In this document: positions 1 through 8,107 of the stretch, one piece after another
Numbering within the stretch: the stretch's first letter is position 1
Layout: every line of letters begins with the position of its first letter
Origin: Cyanobacteria bacterium REEB67
GTDB taxonomy: Bacteria > Cyanobacteriota > Vampirovibrionia > Obscuribacterales > Obscuribacteraceae
Direction of reading: 5' to 3'
Length of the DNA: 42,637 nt
Assembly (NCBI GenBank): GCA_018971775.1
Contig: JAGXAB010000056.1
Coordinates: 1 to 42,637, forward strand
The notes under the pieces: generated by a model
Told to the model about the DNA's origin: nothing
Seen by the model: only the letters and a program-made list of their open reading frames with translations
Database searches by the model: none
Made by a program: the position numbers and the translations under genes

Positions 1-3000
1 AATGCAATCAGCAATGACAGCAGCACCGCTGTCGTCATCAACGCCGGTGTCACCGTTAACTCCAATGGCACGGTCCTGCTCAACACCTGCGACCTGGTCT
101 TGAACGGCAATCTAGTGGCGCCAAACGTCATCCTCAATTGCCCGAACGCTGTCGGCACGATCGCCAACTCTACCGGCGACGTCAATCTCTCTACGGTCAA
201 GACCCTTACCTTCAATGGTGAAAACCTGGCTATCATTGCATCAGGCAACATCATCGAGGCGGCCGGCGGCAACACCATCGACTTGCGGCCGTCCAATACT
301 TCGACGAGCCAGAACGGCGGCAAGCTCACCTTGCTCGCAGGCTATGACTTCACCCCTGCGACAGCAGGACAGGTCGGACCGAACCTCACTACCTACACAA
401 TCGCCAGCCCCTCGACCACCGGTGGCAACATCGAGCTCGGCAACACCACCATCCAGACCGGTAGCAATATCGCCGGAGCCAATGGCGGCAGCGTCGTAGC
501 GGTAGCAGCAGCCGGCACTGGACTGGGAGCAAACGCCGGTACGATCGCCATCAAGTCGATCGATACATCATCGACCGGCGTAGTCGGCAGCGGACCAGTA
601 GGCAGCTCCGGTAGCGTCACTTTGATCGGCCAGGGTGGTGTCACCGTCAGCGGTGCCATCAATACCCACAGCACAGGCGGCGCGACTGACGGCAAAGTCA
701 CCGTAGCCGGTGCAGCGGCGGTAACCAAAGGCAATCCGACAATCATCGCCGGTCAGTTGACCAACGGTAGTTTCGGAGTCGGCGTAGCCAACGCCAGTGT
801 CTCCTTCGGCTCGATCACAGCCGGTAATGCCGCCGTCAATCTGACGACGGGCGGTGCAGGCACGATCACCTCGACCGGCGGCGTCACAGCCGGCACGGCA
901 AACCTGGCAGTCGGTTCCGGCACCGCCGGCAGCCTCGCTGCTCCGCTCGCCCTGAACGTAGCGACAATCAATGTAAGCGGTACCGATTCAAATACTGGCA
1001 AGGCTTACATCTCCGACAACCTGGCGACAGTAAATGTCGGCAACGTCTCGGTAGGCACGATCAACCTCGCCTCCAGCAACGCTAACGGCTCGCTGGTCAA
1101 TGTCACCTCCACCAATGTCGCCGCCAACAGCATCACAATCAACGACGGCAAAGGCACGATCAACGTAATCAATGCCAACAACACCCTCAGCCCGACGGTA
1201 GACGTCAATGGTAAGGGTGGTACTTTGAGCCTGACAGCTTCAGCGATCACCGACACATCCAGCCTTCTGCCCATTACCTTCAGCGCCAACGGCACTGGCA
1301 CCGGTGACGGCGGCTCGATCACAATCAACATCACAAGCGCTGCCAATACTTCGGTAATCGGCACCGGCGCTGGTGACATCCAGTTGAGCGCGACCGGTGT
1401 AAACGGCGGTACGGTCTCCTACACAACAGCCGGCAAGCTCAACATCGTCACCGATGTAAACGGCAATGTCGCCGGTGGAGCAATCAACGTCAGCTCCGCT
1501 GGTACGGTCAACACCCAGGAAGGCAATATCGCCCTCTCCGGCGCCAGCCTCGCCTTCGGTACTGACGGCAGCAAAGGCGATACGTCGCTCAATCTGACTT
1601 CTGGCGATGTCTCCAACCTCGGCACCGGCGGCTCGGTATCGCTGACCATCACAGGTGCTGCGGCACCGGCGGTGACCATCGGTACGACTAAGGGCGACAT
1701 CAACCTCACCGCTCGCGGCGTAAATGGCGGCAGCGTCGCCCTCTCGACGACCGGCGCCCTCAACATCGTCACCGATGCAGCCGGCAATGTCGTCAACAAT
1801 GGCACCTTCACCGGCTCCGGCCTGAACGTTGCTCCGACAGGCCTGAACGGCAACGGCGGTAGCATCATCCTCACGGCAAATAACTACAATCACGGTGTCA
1901 CCACCGGTACGGGCAGCAACAGCGTCCTCATCGTCAATACCTCGGGAGCCAACAATGGCCTGAACGGTAGAGCCGGTTTCGCTTCAATCACCCAGACCGG
2001 AGCAGCCAATGCCGTCATCGGCACCGGCAGCAATAACTTCGAACTGATCTCTAAAGGCGGCGCTAACCCGTCCCTTACTGCACCAACAGCTCTCACCGGC
2101 AGCGGTGTAGCCTTCGCCGCAAACGGCACCGTCATCGTCAATACAAATGGCATCGACGTCACCGCTTCCGGCTCCGGCACGAACGGTTCGAACATCACCA
2201 TCCAGAGCAATAGCGCCACGATCTTCAACTATGGACTGGCTACCACCAAGAACACCAACGGCGTGCTCGGCTCGTTTAACGTAGCCGGCAACGGTGGGGC
2301 AAATGGCGGTATCAACTTGATCAACCTCGGCGGCGCTGTCACCAACAGCGTAGCCATCCTCAACGTCGGTGAACTGTCGATGACGGCGGGCAGCGCTGGT
2401 GGTGTGATCATCGGTCAGAACATCGGTAATACAGCTACTTCGAGCATCACTCTCGCGACGCTCGGCACCGGCTCGATCACCGGCACCAAGACCATCCTGA
2501 CCAATGCCGCCACTGGCTTGTTCTCGGTATCGTCCGCCGGCGGTACGGTCGGACCGCTCACCTTCACCTCTGGTATAGTCGCCGCCAACGCGCCTTCCGG
2601 CTCAATCACATTGACCGACAAGTCGACCAACGTAGTCACCATCCAGGCCGTGAAGGGTCAGACCAGTATCAATACCGGCCTTAACAGCGCCTTCGTCTTC
2701 AATGGCGTCGGCGGCATCGCCACTACCGCACCGATCACGGCCGGTACAGCACTGACTCTGGTAACAACCAGCACCACCAAGGGCATCGCCCTCGGCGCTA
2801 ACCTCAACGCCAACGCAGTTGCCGGTGTAACGACGGTGACCGCACCGTTCGGCATCACCGCGGCACCCGGCGTCGACCTGAGCGGCGGCAAAGCGGTAAC
2901 GCTCTCCTCCAGCAAGGGTGGCATCACAGTCGGCACGATCGGCGTAGCAACCGCTCCGACCACCTTCAGTGCAACGGCCTCCGGTAATATCATCAACACC

Positions 3001-5145
3001 GGACTTGTCCAGGCGACGACGACAATCACCGAGCGTCAATCCGGTACCGGAGCCTCCGGCATCATCGTCGACGGCAACATGGAGACCAGCTCCTCATCGA
3101 CAACTATCGGTGGTATCACCTTGACGGCAGCCGGCACGAACGGTGTAATCGCTCTGAACGGCACCGACATCGGATCAGGCAGAAACATCAACATCACGGC
3201 CAACAAAGGCAACATCCAGGTCGGCAGTATCGGTGCCCTCGGCAAGACTCCTCAAACAGTCATCCTGACAGCTCTGAATAACATCACCAACCTGGGCGCC
3301 GTTGATGTCGTCAATACCTTGACCGAAAGAAACAGCAGCACCACATCCGGTATCTTCGTCGACGGCAATATCTCCGTCAGCGCTGCTAACGGTGTGGCCA
3401 CACTCACCGACGCCGGTTCGGGCGGTATCGTAGCCCTCAACAAGACAGTCGACATCAGCGCCACCAAGTCGGTGACACTGAGCGCTGCCAAAGGCGGCAT
3501 GACAATAGGCTCGATCGGCACCGGCCTGACCACCGCTCTAGTCAAAGCAACCTCGCTCAATGCCATGAACGAACTGGGCAGCATCAAGTCCGGTACGTCC
3601 ATCACGCTGGCGACCACCTCGACAACAGCCGGTGCAATCAGCGTCAACAACCTGGCTACCACAAACGGCGTCATCTCGGTGACAGCCGCCGGCGGCAAGC
3701 TCCTCGTTGATGCCGGAGCGGTAATCAATGCCAACGCTACAGCCAAGGCAACGATCACTCTCGAAAACAAAAACACCACGACCGGTACGATTGAAGTCGG
3801 CGCCGGCGCCCAGATCACTAATAAGGGCGCAACCGGCACCAACGTCAACATCGTTATCGGAGCTGTACCTGGTTCGCCTGTAGCAGGCACCCTGCCGGTA
3901 CAACCAGGTCTGACCTTCACGACCTCGACGACTCCTGCGACCAGCTTCTACTTCGGTAAAAACGGCGTTACCTTCAACTCCACCGCGACCAATCTGATTA
4001 ACGTCAATTCGATCGCCGGCGGCAAGGTAATCTTCAATACCGGAACTGCTGCTAAGACCGCCATCCAAATAGACGGCGGTGTAACCGGCGGACCGGCAAC
4101 CGTAATCACGGCCGACCCGCCCGCAGGCTCAGCCGCTCCTTCGGCAGCTGCAGTCTCGCAGGCCAGAGCTGAAATGATGAACGCCATCAACCCAGCCCCG
4201 ACTCAAAACAACAACGCCACATTCACTAATGGCGTTGCCCAGGGAGCTACACAAAATGGCGTCGCCACCAGCTCGAACGCAAGCGCTCCCGTATCGCTAT
4301 CGCTGATCAATACTGCTCCTCTCGCTACTGTAAACACCAGCGCTCTCACCACCGCCGGTGCAATCAGCTCCTCTATCGTAAATGGCGCCGAAGCCTCCAA
4401 TGCCACCACGGCATCGAGCACACGCACCCTCTACGGCAAGGCTGAAGCAGTCGAAACGGCCGCTGATGTACCGTCCGAATCGACCTTCATAGGCAGAAGC
4501 CACGGTGTAGTCGGCGAAATCGACGCCACTGTCATGGCTGACGCTGAAATGGGCCTGAGCGGCGGCAAGGTTGTCGAATACTCCGCTAAAGGCGACGCCA
4601 ACGAGCGCGTTCTCACCCTGCGCAAAGGCAACATGGTTGTAGCTCCGAAGGTCGACACCGTTGTCGAAACCGCCTTCGGTAAAGTAACCGTCGCCGCCAA
4701 GTCGATGGCCCTGATTATGGCGATGCCTTCCGGTACTGCCGTATTCAACCTCGATGACAGCCGCAAGAACAGCGTCGTCGTGAGCATCGGCAATTCGTCG
4801 GTAACTCTCACACCGGGTCGCCACACAACGGTCACCTCGCGTGAAGTAGCTGCCTTCGAAATGGTCAACGCCGCTGAAGGCGTCGCCCACCGCAACGTAT
4901 CGTCCAAGACATTCGACGGCGGCCTGCAAGCCTTCTCGTCGGAATTCTCGATGCCCAGCGCCCTCGGTAACGTCAAGCAATTGAGAGAGCTCTTCAACTC
5001 CAAGCATCCGGAAGCTCAGCGCCTCGCCGGTCACCTGGCCAAGACGACTGCGATCATGAGCCAACTGCAAGGCGCAGGCCACGCAGCCGGCGAGTATCAG
5101 CTCTATCAACACCCTCGCATGACCGCCATGGGCTTGACCAAATAA
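1..5145 (+). CDS. Giant secreted repeat adhesin, 3' part, with FecR-like C-terminal domain
   Basis: The frame is open from the first base, so the start lies outside the window and at least 1714 residues are present. The sequence is rich in Gly, Thr, Ser, Asn, Ala and Val with short beta-strand motifs of the kind GGSITIN and GNINLT, as in filamentous-haemagglutinin and other right-handed beta-helix surface proteins. Two repeat families are visible: a 106-residue unit at bases 1309-1470 and 1627-1791, and units of about 96 residues starting near 2917, 3208 and 3493. Low-complexity linker fills about 4120-4440. Bases about 4610-4830 resemble a FecR domain (VVETAFGKVTV, then TAVFNL, then a VTLTPGRHTTVTS end). 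The last 100 residues are helical and I do not recognise them. A strong terminator follows. Role inferred: cell-surface adhesion or matrix. No autotransporter barrel is visible at the C-terminus, so export probably uses another route. Confidence 0.8.
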   Translation, partial: NAISNDSSTAVVINAGVTVNSNGTVLLNTCDLVLNGNLVAPNVILNCPNAVGTIANSTGDVNLSTVKTLTFNGENLAIIASGNIIEAAGGNTIDLRPSNTSTSQNGGKLTLLAGYDFTPATAGQVGPNLTTYTIASPSTTGGNIELGNTTIQTGSNIAGANGGSVVAVAAAGTGLGANAGTIAIKSIDTSSTGVVGSGPVGSSGSVTLIGQGGVTVSGAINTHSTGGATDGKVTVAGAAAVTKGNPTIIAGQLTNGSFGVGVANASVSFGSITAGNAAVNLTTGGAGTITSTGGVTAGTANLAVGSGTAGSLAAPLALNVATINVSGTDSNTGKAYISDNLATVNVGNVSVGTINLASSNANGSLVNVTSTNVAANSITINDGKGTINVINANNTLSPTVDVNGKGGTLSLTASAITDTSSLLPITFSANGTGTGDGGSITINITSAANTSVIGTGAGDIQLSATGVNGGTVSYTTAGKLNIVTDVNGNVAGGAINVSSAGTVNTQEGNIALSGASLAFGTDGSKGDTSLNLTSGDVSNLGTGGSVSLTITGAAAPAVTIGTTKGDINLTARGVNGGSVALSTTGALNIVTDAAGNVVNNGTFTGSGLNVAPTGLNGNGGSIILTANNYNHGVTTGTGSNSVLIVNTSGANNGLNGRAGFASITQTGAANAVIGTGSNNFELISKGGANPSLTAPTALTGSGVAFAANGTVIVNTNGIDVTASGSGTNGSNITIQSNSATIFNYGLATTKNTNGVLGSFNVAGNGGANGGINLINLGGAVTNSVAILNVGELSMTAGSAGGVIIGQNIGNTATSSITLATLGTGSITGTKTILTNAATGLFSVSSAGGTVGPLTFTSGIVAANAPSGSITLTDKSTNVVTIQAVKGQTSINTGLNSAFVFNGVGGIATTAPITAGTALTLVTTSTTKGIALGANLNANAVAGVTTVTAPFGITAAPGVDLSGGKAVTLSSSKGGITVGTIGVATAPTTFSATASGNIINTGLVQATTTITERQSGTGASGIIVDGNMETSSSSTTIGGITLTAAGTNGVIALNGTDIGSGRNINITANKGNIQVGSIGALGKTPQTVILTALNNITNLGAVDVVNTLTERNSSTTSGIFVDGNISVSAANGVATLTDAGSGGIVALNKTVDISATKSVTLSAAKGGMTIGSIGTGLTTALVKATSLNAMNELGSIKSGTSITLATTSTTAGAISVNNLATTNGVISVTAAGGKLLVDAGAVINANATAKATITLENKNTTTGTIEVGAGAQITNKGATGTNVNIVIGAVPGSPVAGTLPVQPGLTFTTSTTPATSFYFGKNGVTFNSTATNLINVNSIAGGKVIFNTGTAAKTAIQIDGGVTGGPATVITADPPAGSAAPSAAAVSQARAEMMNAINPAPTQNNNATFTNGVAQGATQNGVATSSNASAPVSLSLINTAPLATVNTSALTTAGAISSSIVNGAEASNATTASSTRTLYGKAEAVETAADVPSESTFIGRSHGVVGEIDATVMADAEMGLSGGKVVEYSAKGDANERVLTLRKGNMVVAPKVDTVVETAFGKVTVAAKSMALIMAMPSGTAVFNLDDSRKNSVVVSIGNSSVTLTPGRHTTVTSREVAAFEMVNAAEGVAHRNVSSKTFDGGLQAFSSEFSMPSALGNVKQLRELFNSKHPEAQRLAGHLAKTTAIMSQLQGAGHAAGEYQLYQHPRMTAMGLTK
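1309..1791 (+). repeat. Two copies of a 106-residue repeat within the adhesin
   Basis: Segments starting at 1309 and 1627 (318-base period) encode near-identical layouts: GGS(I/V)..I.I, an IGT..GDI(Q/N)L.A.GVNGG(T/S)V block, then LNIVTD..GNV. Spacing is exact at codon level. This is intragenic duplication within a beta-helix stalk. Confidence 0.7.
2917..3520 (+). repeat. Three copies of a ~96-residue repeat within the adhesin
   Basis: Units begin at about 2917, 3208 and 3493 (291- and 285-base periods). Shared landmarks are KGGITVGTIG / KGNIQVGSIG / KGGMTIGSIG. The first two units also carry a TLTER or TITER motif followed by SGI(I/F)VDGN. Copies have diverged, which suggests an old duplication. 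Confidence 0.65.
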
Positions 5146-5184
5146 CTGAGCCGAAAGGCCGAACGCTGATAGACCACTGAAATT

Positions 5185-5219
5185 AAAACGCCCGGCTCCT
5201 AATGAGTCGGGCGTTTTTT
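5185..5219 (+). terminator. Rho-independent terminator after the adhesin
   Basis: A 14-base stem (5185-5198 with 5204-5217, one G-T wobble) closes a CTAAT loop, and the stem runs into a T tract. It lies 40 bases after the adhesin stop and separates that gene from the next unit. Confidence 0.9.
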
Positions 5220-5226
5220 CAATGAA

Positions 5227-5255
5227 TGGAGAATCATACCTGAATCACGTATAAT
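5227..5255 (+). promoter_or_regulatory. Candidate promoter for the HEPN/nucleotidyltransferase pair
   Basis: A perfect TATAAT lies at 5250-5255. A weaker TGGAGA (4 of 6 to consensus) lies 17 bases upstream at 5227-5232. The ATG at 5266 is only 10 bases after the -10 box and no Shine-Dalgarno is visible, so the message would be leaderless or nearly so. Confidence 0.5.
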
Positions 5256-5265
5256 CAAACGTAAT

Positions 5266-5901
5266 ATGCGTAACCTGCAACTACTTGATGCTCTATTCCC
5301 CAAGACTCGCCAGAGAGTTATTGGGGCGCTGTTCATTCACCCGGACTTATGGCGTTATCAAAACGATCTTGCCGGTGAGCTAGAAGTTTCACCTTCAAGT
5401 TTGCAAAAAGAGATCCAGCAGCTGATAGCGACGGAAATACTGGAGATTGACCAAAAAGGTAATCGACTATATTTCCGTCCAAATAGACGATGTCCAATTT
5501 TTGGAGAATTGTTCGGACTGGCTGAGAAAACATCCGGATTGGCAACCGCCATTGAAGCCTTCCTCAGACCATTTTCAGAGCGTATTGCCGTTGCGTTCAT
5601 CTACGGATCAGTAGCCCTGAGGAAGCAAAAATCAGATAGCGACATCGATCTAATGATCATTGGCGATGTCGAGCTTATAAAGCTCGTAAAGCCGCTGGCA
5701 AGCGCGGAAAAGAAGTTGAAACGCGAAATAAATCCACACTTGTTTTCAATCGATGAAGCAAACAAGCTGCTAGAATTTCCCAACCATTTTTTTAAAACCG
5801 TATTGGCCGCACCGAAGATAATGCTGTTGTGTAATGACGATAAACTTAGCAGAGCTTTTAAAAGATCAGACACTGAAGCCGCACAAGACCTCACAGTCTG
5901 A
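5266..5901 (+). CDS. Winged-helix plus nucleotidyltransferase (MNT-like) protein, putative antitoxin
   Basis: The product has 211 residues. Residues 1-75 look like an ArsR-type winged helix (LAGELEVSPSSLQKEIQQL recognition region, then a basic wing). Residues about 95-180 form a small nucleotidyltransferase domain with the signature GSVALRKQKSDSDIDLMII, in which GS and the DxD (DID) pair are the usual metal and nucleotide residues. MNT-type enzymes of this kind commonly neutralise HEPN ribonucleases by AMP transfer. The next gene overlaps by 68 bases and is HEPN-like, so this pair fits a HEPN/MNT toxin-antitoxin module. The DNA-binding domain suggests autoregulation (inference). The unit is bounded upstream by a terminator. 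Confidence 0.75.
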   Translation: MRNLQLLDALFPKTRQRVIGALFIHPDLWRYQNDLAGELEVSPSSLQKEIQQLIATEILEIDQKGNRLYFRPNRRCPIFGELFGLAEKTSGLATAIEAFLRPFSERIAVAFIYGSVALRKQKSDSDIDLMIIGDVELIKLVKPLASAEKKLKREINPHLFSIDEANKLLEFPNHFFKTVLAAPKIMLLCNDDKLSRAFKRSDTEAAQDLTV

Positions 5902-6283
5902 GCTGGATAGCCTGCGCCAAGTCGTATCTCGAGAATTGAAAGACGCTGCCATTGAACAATTATCCACAGATCGTCGTTTCGCTTGTTATTACAACGCCGC
6001 TCTCCAATTGGCACATATGGTGCTTGCAGCAGCCGGCTATCGCATAAATGCTAACAAAGTCGGACATCACAAGGTTACTTTGGAAATAGCGGGAGAGATT
6101 CTAGGGGACGACGCGGTAGTCGCAATCAACTTCTTTGAGATGTGCCGAAGGAAGCGTCACAGTCTTCAATACGTTTCCGCCGGAAGCATTAGCAATGCGG
6201 AAATAGAGCAAATCAAGGCACAAGCAAGCGCGTTTCGCCTCTTCGTCGAGAAATGGTTATCCAAGAACACAAACTTTTCTTGA
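5834..6283 (+). CDS. HEPN-like protein, putative toxin partner
   Basis: The product has 149 residues and is mostly helical. It overlaps the upstream nucleotidyltransferase gene by 68 bases in another frame, which suggests translational coupling. The middle (RFACYYNAALQLAHMVLAAAGYR, then HHKVTLEIAGEILG) matches the helical layout of HEPN proteins. The motif CRRKRHSLQY sits where HEPN ribonucleases have R-x4-6-H. Here Arg and His are separated by only three residues, so catalytic competence is uncertain. Similar HEPN proteins also occur as non-ribonuclease partners. The family call rests on context plus weak motif. An alternative is a structural partner with no RNase activity. Confidence 0.6.
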   Translation: MTINLAELLKDQTLKPHKTSQSELDSLRQVVSRELKDAAIEQLSTDRRFACYYNAALQLAHMVLAAAGYRINANKVGHHKVTLEIAGEILGDDAVVAINFFEMCRRKRHSLQYVSAGSISNAEIEQIKAQASAFRLFVEKWLSKNTNFS

Positions 6284-6292
6284 AGAAAGAGA

Positions 6293-6709
6293 TTATTTAT
6301 AAAGCAGCATCTGCGTGCATCTAAACAGCGCCAGCACTTTGTGAAACTCGCCGCCGACCACAGTCGCATCCCACACCTGTGTAGTTTTGCCGCCGTGAAT
6401 CAGCTTCGCTTCGCATTCGATAAAGCCACTGGTGGCGGTGCCTAAAAAGTTGCTTTTCAATTCGATTGTCGTAAATAAACTTGCGCCCGGAGGCATGTTG
6501 GCGATCGTACCGTAGCCGCAACTCGTATCGGCCAGGGCAATTACCGTAGCTGCATGCAGATAGCCATTAGGGGCAAGAAATTCGTCCTTGATTTTCAACC
6601 GACTTTTGAGAACGCCCGGTCCAGCGCTCAATACTTCCAGGCCGAACAAACCAGGAAGCCGACCGACGCTCTTCTCATTCAAGTTTCTGACAACGGCGGC
6701 ATAGTCCAT
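6293..6709 (-). CDS. PaaI-family hotdog thioesterase
   Basis: The product has 138 residues, the usual size for a single hotdog fold. The motif NGYLHAATVIALADTSCGYG matches the PaaI/YdiI helix, where a carboxylate (Asp of LADT) takes part in acyl-CoA thioester hydrolysis. The following strands (TTIELKSNFLGTA, IECEAKLIHGGKTTQVWDA) are typical of the family. Such enzymes hydrolyse aryl- or acyl-CoA in the cytoplasm. The substrate cannot be told from sequence. AGGAGA lies 11 bases before the ATG. It is the last gene of a minus-strand run, 39 bases after the sensor kinase, and ends 9 bases from the convergent HEPN-like gene. Confidence 0.85.
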   Translation of the reverse strand: MDYAAVVRNLNEKSVGRLPGLFGLEVLSAGPGVLKSRLKIKDEFLAPNGYLHAATVIALADTSCGYGTIANMPPGASLFTTIELKSNFLGTATSGFIECEAKLIHGGKTTQVWDATVVGGEFHKVLALFRCTQMLLYK

Positions 6710-6748
6710 TTCTAACCAGTTCTCCTGTTACAGCCGCTTTACTATAAA

Positions 6749-7870
6749 TCAACTGGCGTTTTTAAGGATGAAACTGAATGTGCTGCCGGCACGCGGTTGA
6801 CTTTCGCAGGTGATGCTTCCGCCGTGAAATTCGACGATTTTGCGACAGAGATATAGACCGAGGCCAGTGCTGGCATAGTCACGACCGCTGGCGGCCGGAG
6901 CCCGGAAGCGCTCAAACAATAAAGCCTGTTCGTCGAGTGGTATACCGTTGCCGTTATCGCGAAACAGGACTGTGGTAGCATCCAGAGACTGCTGCAACTG
7001 AACAGATACCAGCCCACCGGGAGGCGTGTATTTGATCGCATTGTCGAGCAAATTTTGCATGACTCGGCGTATCTCATCGATGTCGCAAATTACCGGTGCA
7101 CTCGTCAGGGGCAAAACAAGATCGATTGAAATCTGCCGTGATTCTGCAAAAGGACGCAGTTCCTCGACCAGATTGTGGATGGCAGGACTGAGGTCATTCA
7201 ATGACAGGTTGAGCTCTTTATTGCCGCTGTCGTAACGATAAACGTCGAGCAGAGTTACCACCAATTTATACATGTCTTGATTGCTCTGAAGCATCGTACT
7301 GAGCATCGCATCCTGCTGCTCTGTGATTGCTCCCAGGTCACCATCAAGCATAAACTTTATGGCCATATTAGCCGCGCGCACCGGAGTCTTCAAATCATGC
7401 GCAAGCGTGGCCACAAAGTCCTCTCGCTGCTGCATCAGCTCCTTGAGCGCTTCATCGGCCCGCATACGCTCGGTGACATCACGAGTGACCTTGCAATAGC
7501 CGACGTGTTCGCCTCTATCATTTTTAATTGCCGAATAGACGACATTGGCAAAAAACAGCGAATCGTCCTTCCGTTTGCGCCAACCGGTATCTTCATATGT
7601 GCCGTGGGCAAGAGCCTGTCGCAATGCCTCTTCCGGCTTGCCGGCCAGCACATCTTTGCTCCGATAAAAAATCGAGAAGTGCTTGCCGATTATTTCTTCG
7701 GACGAATATCCTTTGATGCGCTCGGCACCATCATTCCAGGTCGTGACAAACCCTTCGGGACTGAGCATAAAAATCGCATAGTCTTTGACGTGAGTGACGA
7801 GAAGGCGGAAGAGCTCATCGGTCTCTGTCCCGGACGACTCGGGAATCTTGCCTATACTCATAACGCGCAT
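6749..7870 (-). CDS. PAS-domain sensor histidine kinase
   Basis: The product has 373 residues with no membrane segment, so it is a cytoplasmic sensor. A PAS domain covers about 20-135 (FVTTWNDGAERIKGYSSEEIIGKHF and the C-terminal VTRDVTERM). The dimerisation and phospho-acceptor helix has AHDLKTP with His158. The ATPase domain shows the N box NLLDNAIKY at 273-281, G1 DNGNGI at 305-310 and G2 TGLGLYL at 335-341. All catalytic motifs are intact. No response regulator is next to it, so the partner is elsewhere. Met4 is an alternative start. The PAS ligand cannot be predicted. Confidence 0.92.
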   Translation of the reverse strand: MRVMSIGKIPESSGTETDELFRLLVTHVKDYAIFMLSPEGFVTTWNDGAERIKGYSSEEIIGKHFSIFYRSKDVLAGKPEEALRQALAHGTYEDTGWRKRKDDSLFFANVVYSAIKNDRGEHVGYCKVTRDVTERMRADEALKELMQQREDFVATLAHDLKTPVRAANMAIKFMLDGDLGAITEQQDAMLSTMLQSNQDMYKLVVTLLDVYRYDSGNKELNLSLNDLSPAIHNLVEELRPFAESRQISIDLVLPLTSAPVICDIDEIRRVMQNLLDNAIKYTPPGGLVSVQLQQSLDATTVLFRDNGNGIPLDEQALLFERFRAPAASGRDYASTGLGLYLCRKIVEFHGGSITCESQPRAGSTFSFILKNAS

Positions 7871-8107
7871 GCCATAAAAAGGTATTCAACAAAACCGACA
7901 TCCGGAGCCGCTTTCGAAAGGCGGCTCAAGAATTCGGGCGATTCGAGAGTATGGACTTCAGTAATAACTCTGTGTCCTGAGTAATCTAATTGACTTAGAG
8001 ACGTCGAAGGTTTCCTGTAATAAAATTATAGTCCGTAAGGCTCTCCTATAGGGAATATTTCTTTTGAAGTTGATTATATGTCCGTTTTGGAAACAACAAA
8101 TTTAATA

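Noticed and set aside
393..5112. Long open frames on the minus strand opposite the adhesin
   Set aside because: They are made by the GC-rich repeat codons of the real gene, lack start signals and change frame often; none encodes a recognisable protein.
7277..7984. Open frame of 235 codons on the plus strand opposite the PAS kinase
   Set aside because: It mirrors the kinase in antisense, shows no domain and no ribosome-binding site.
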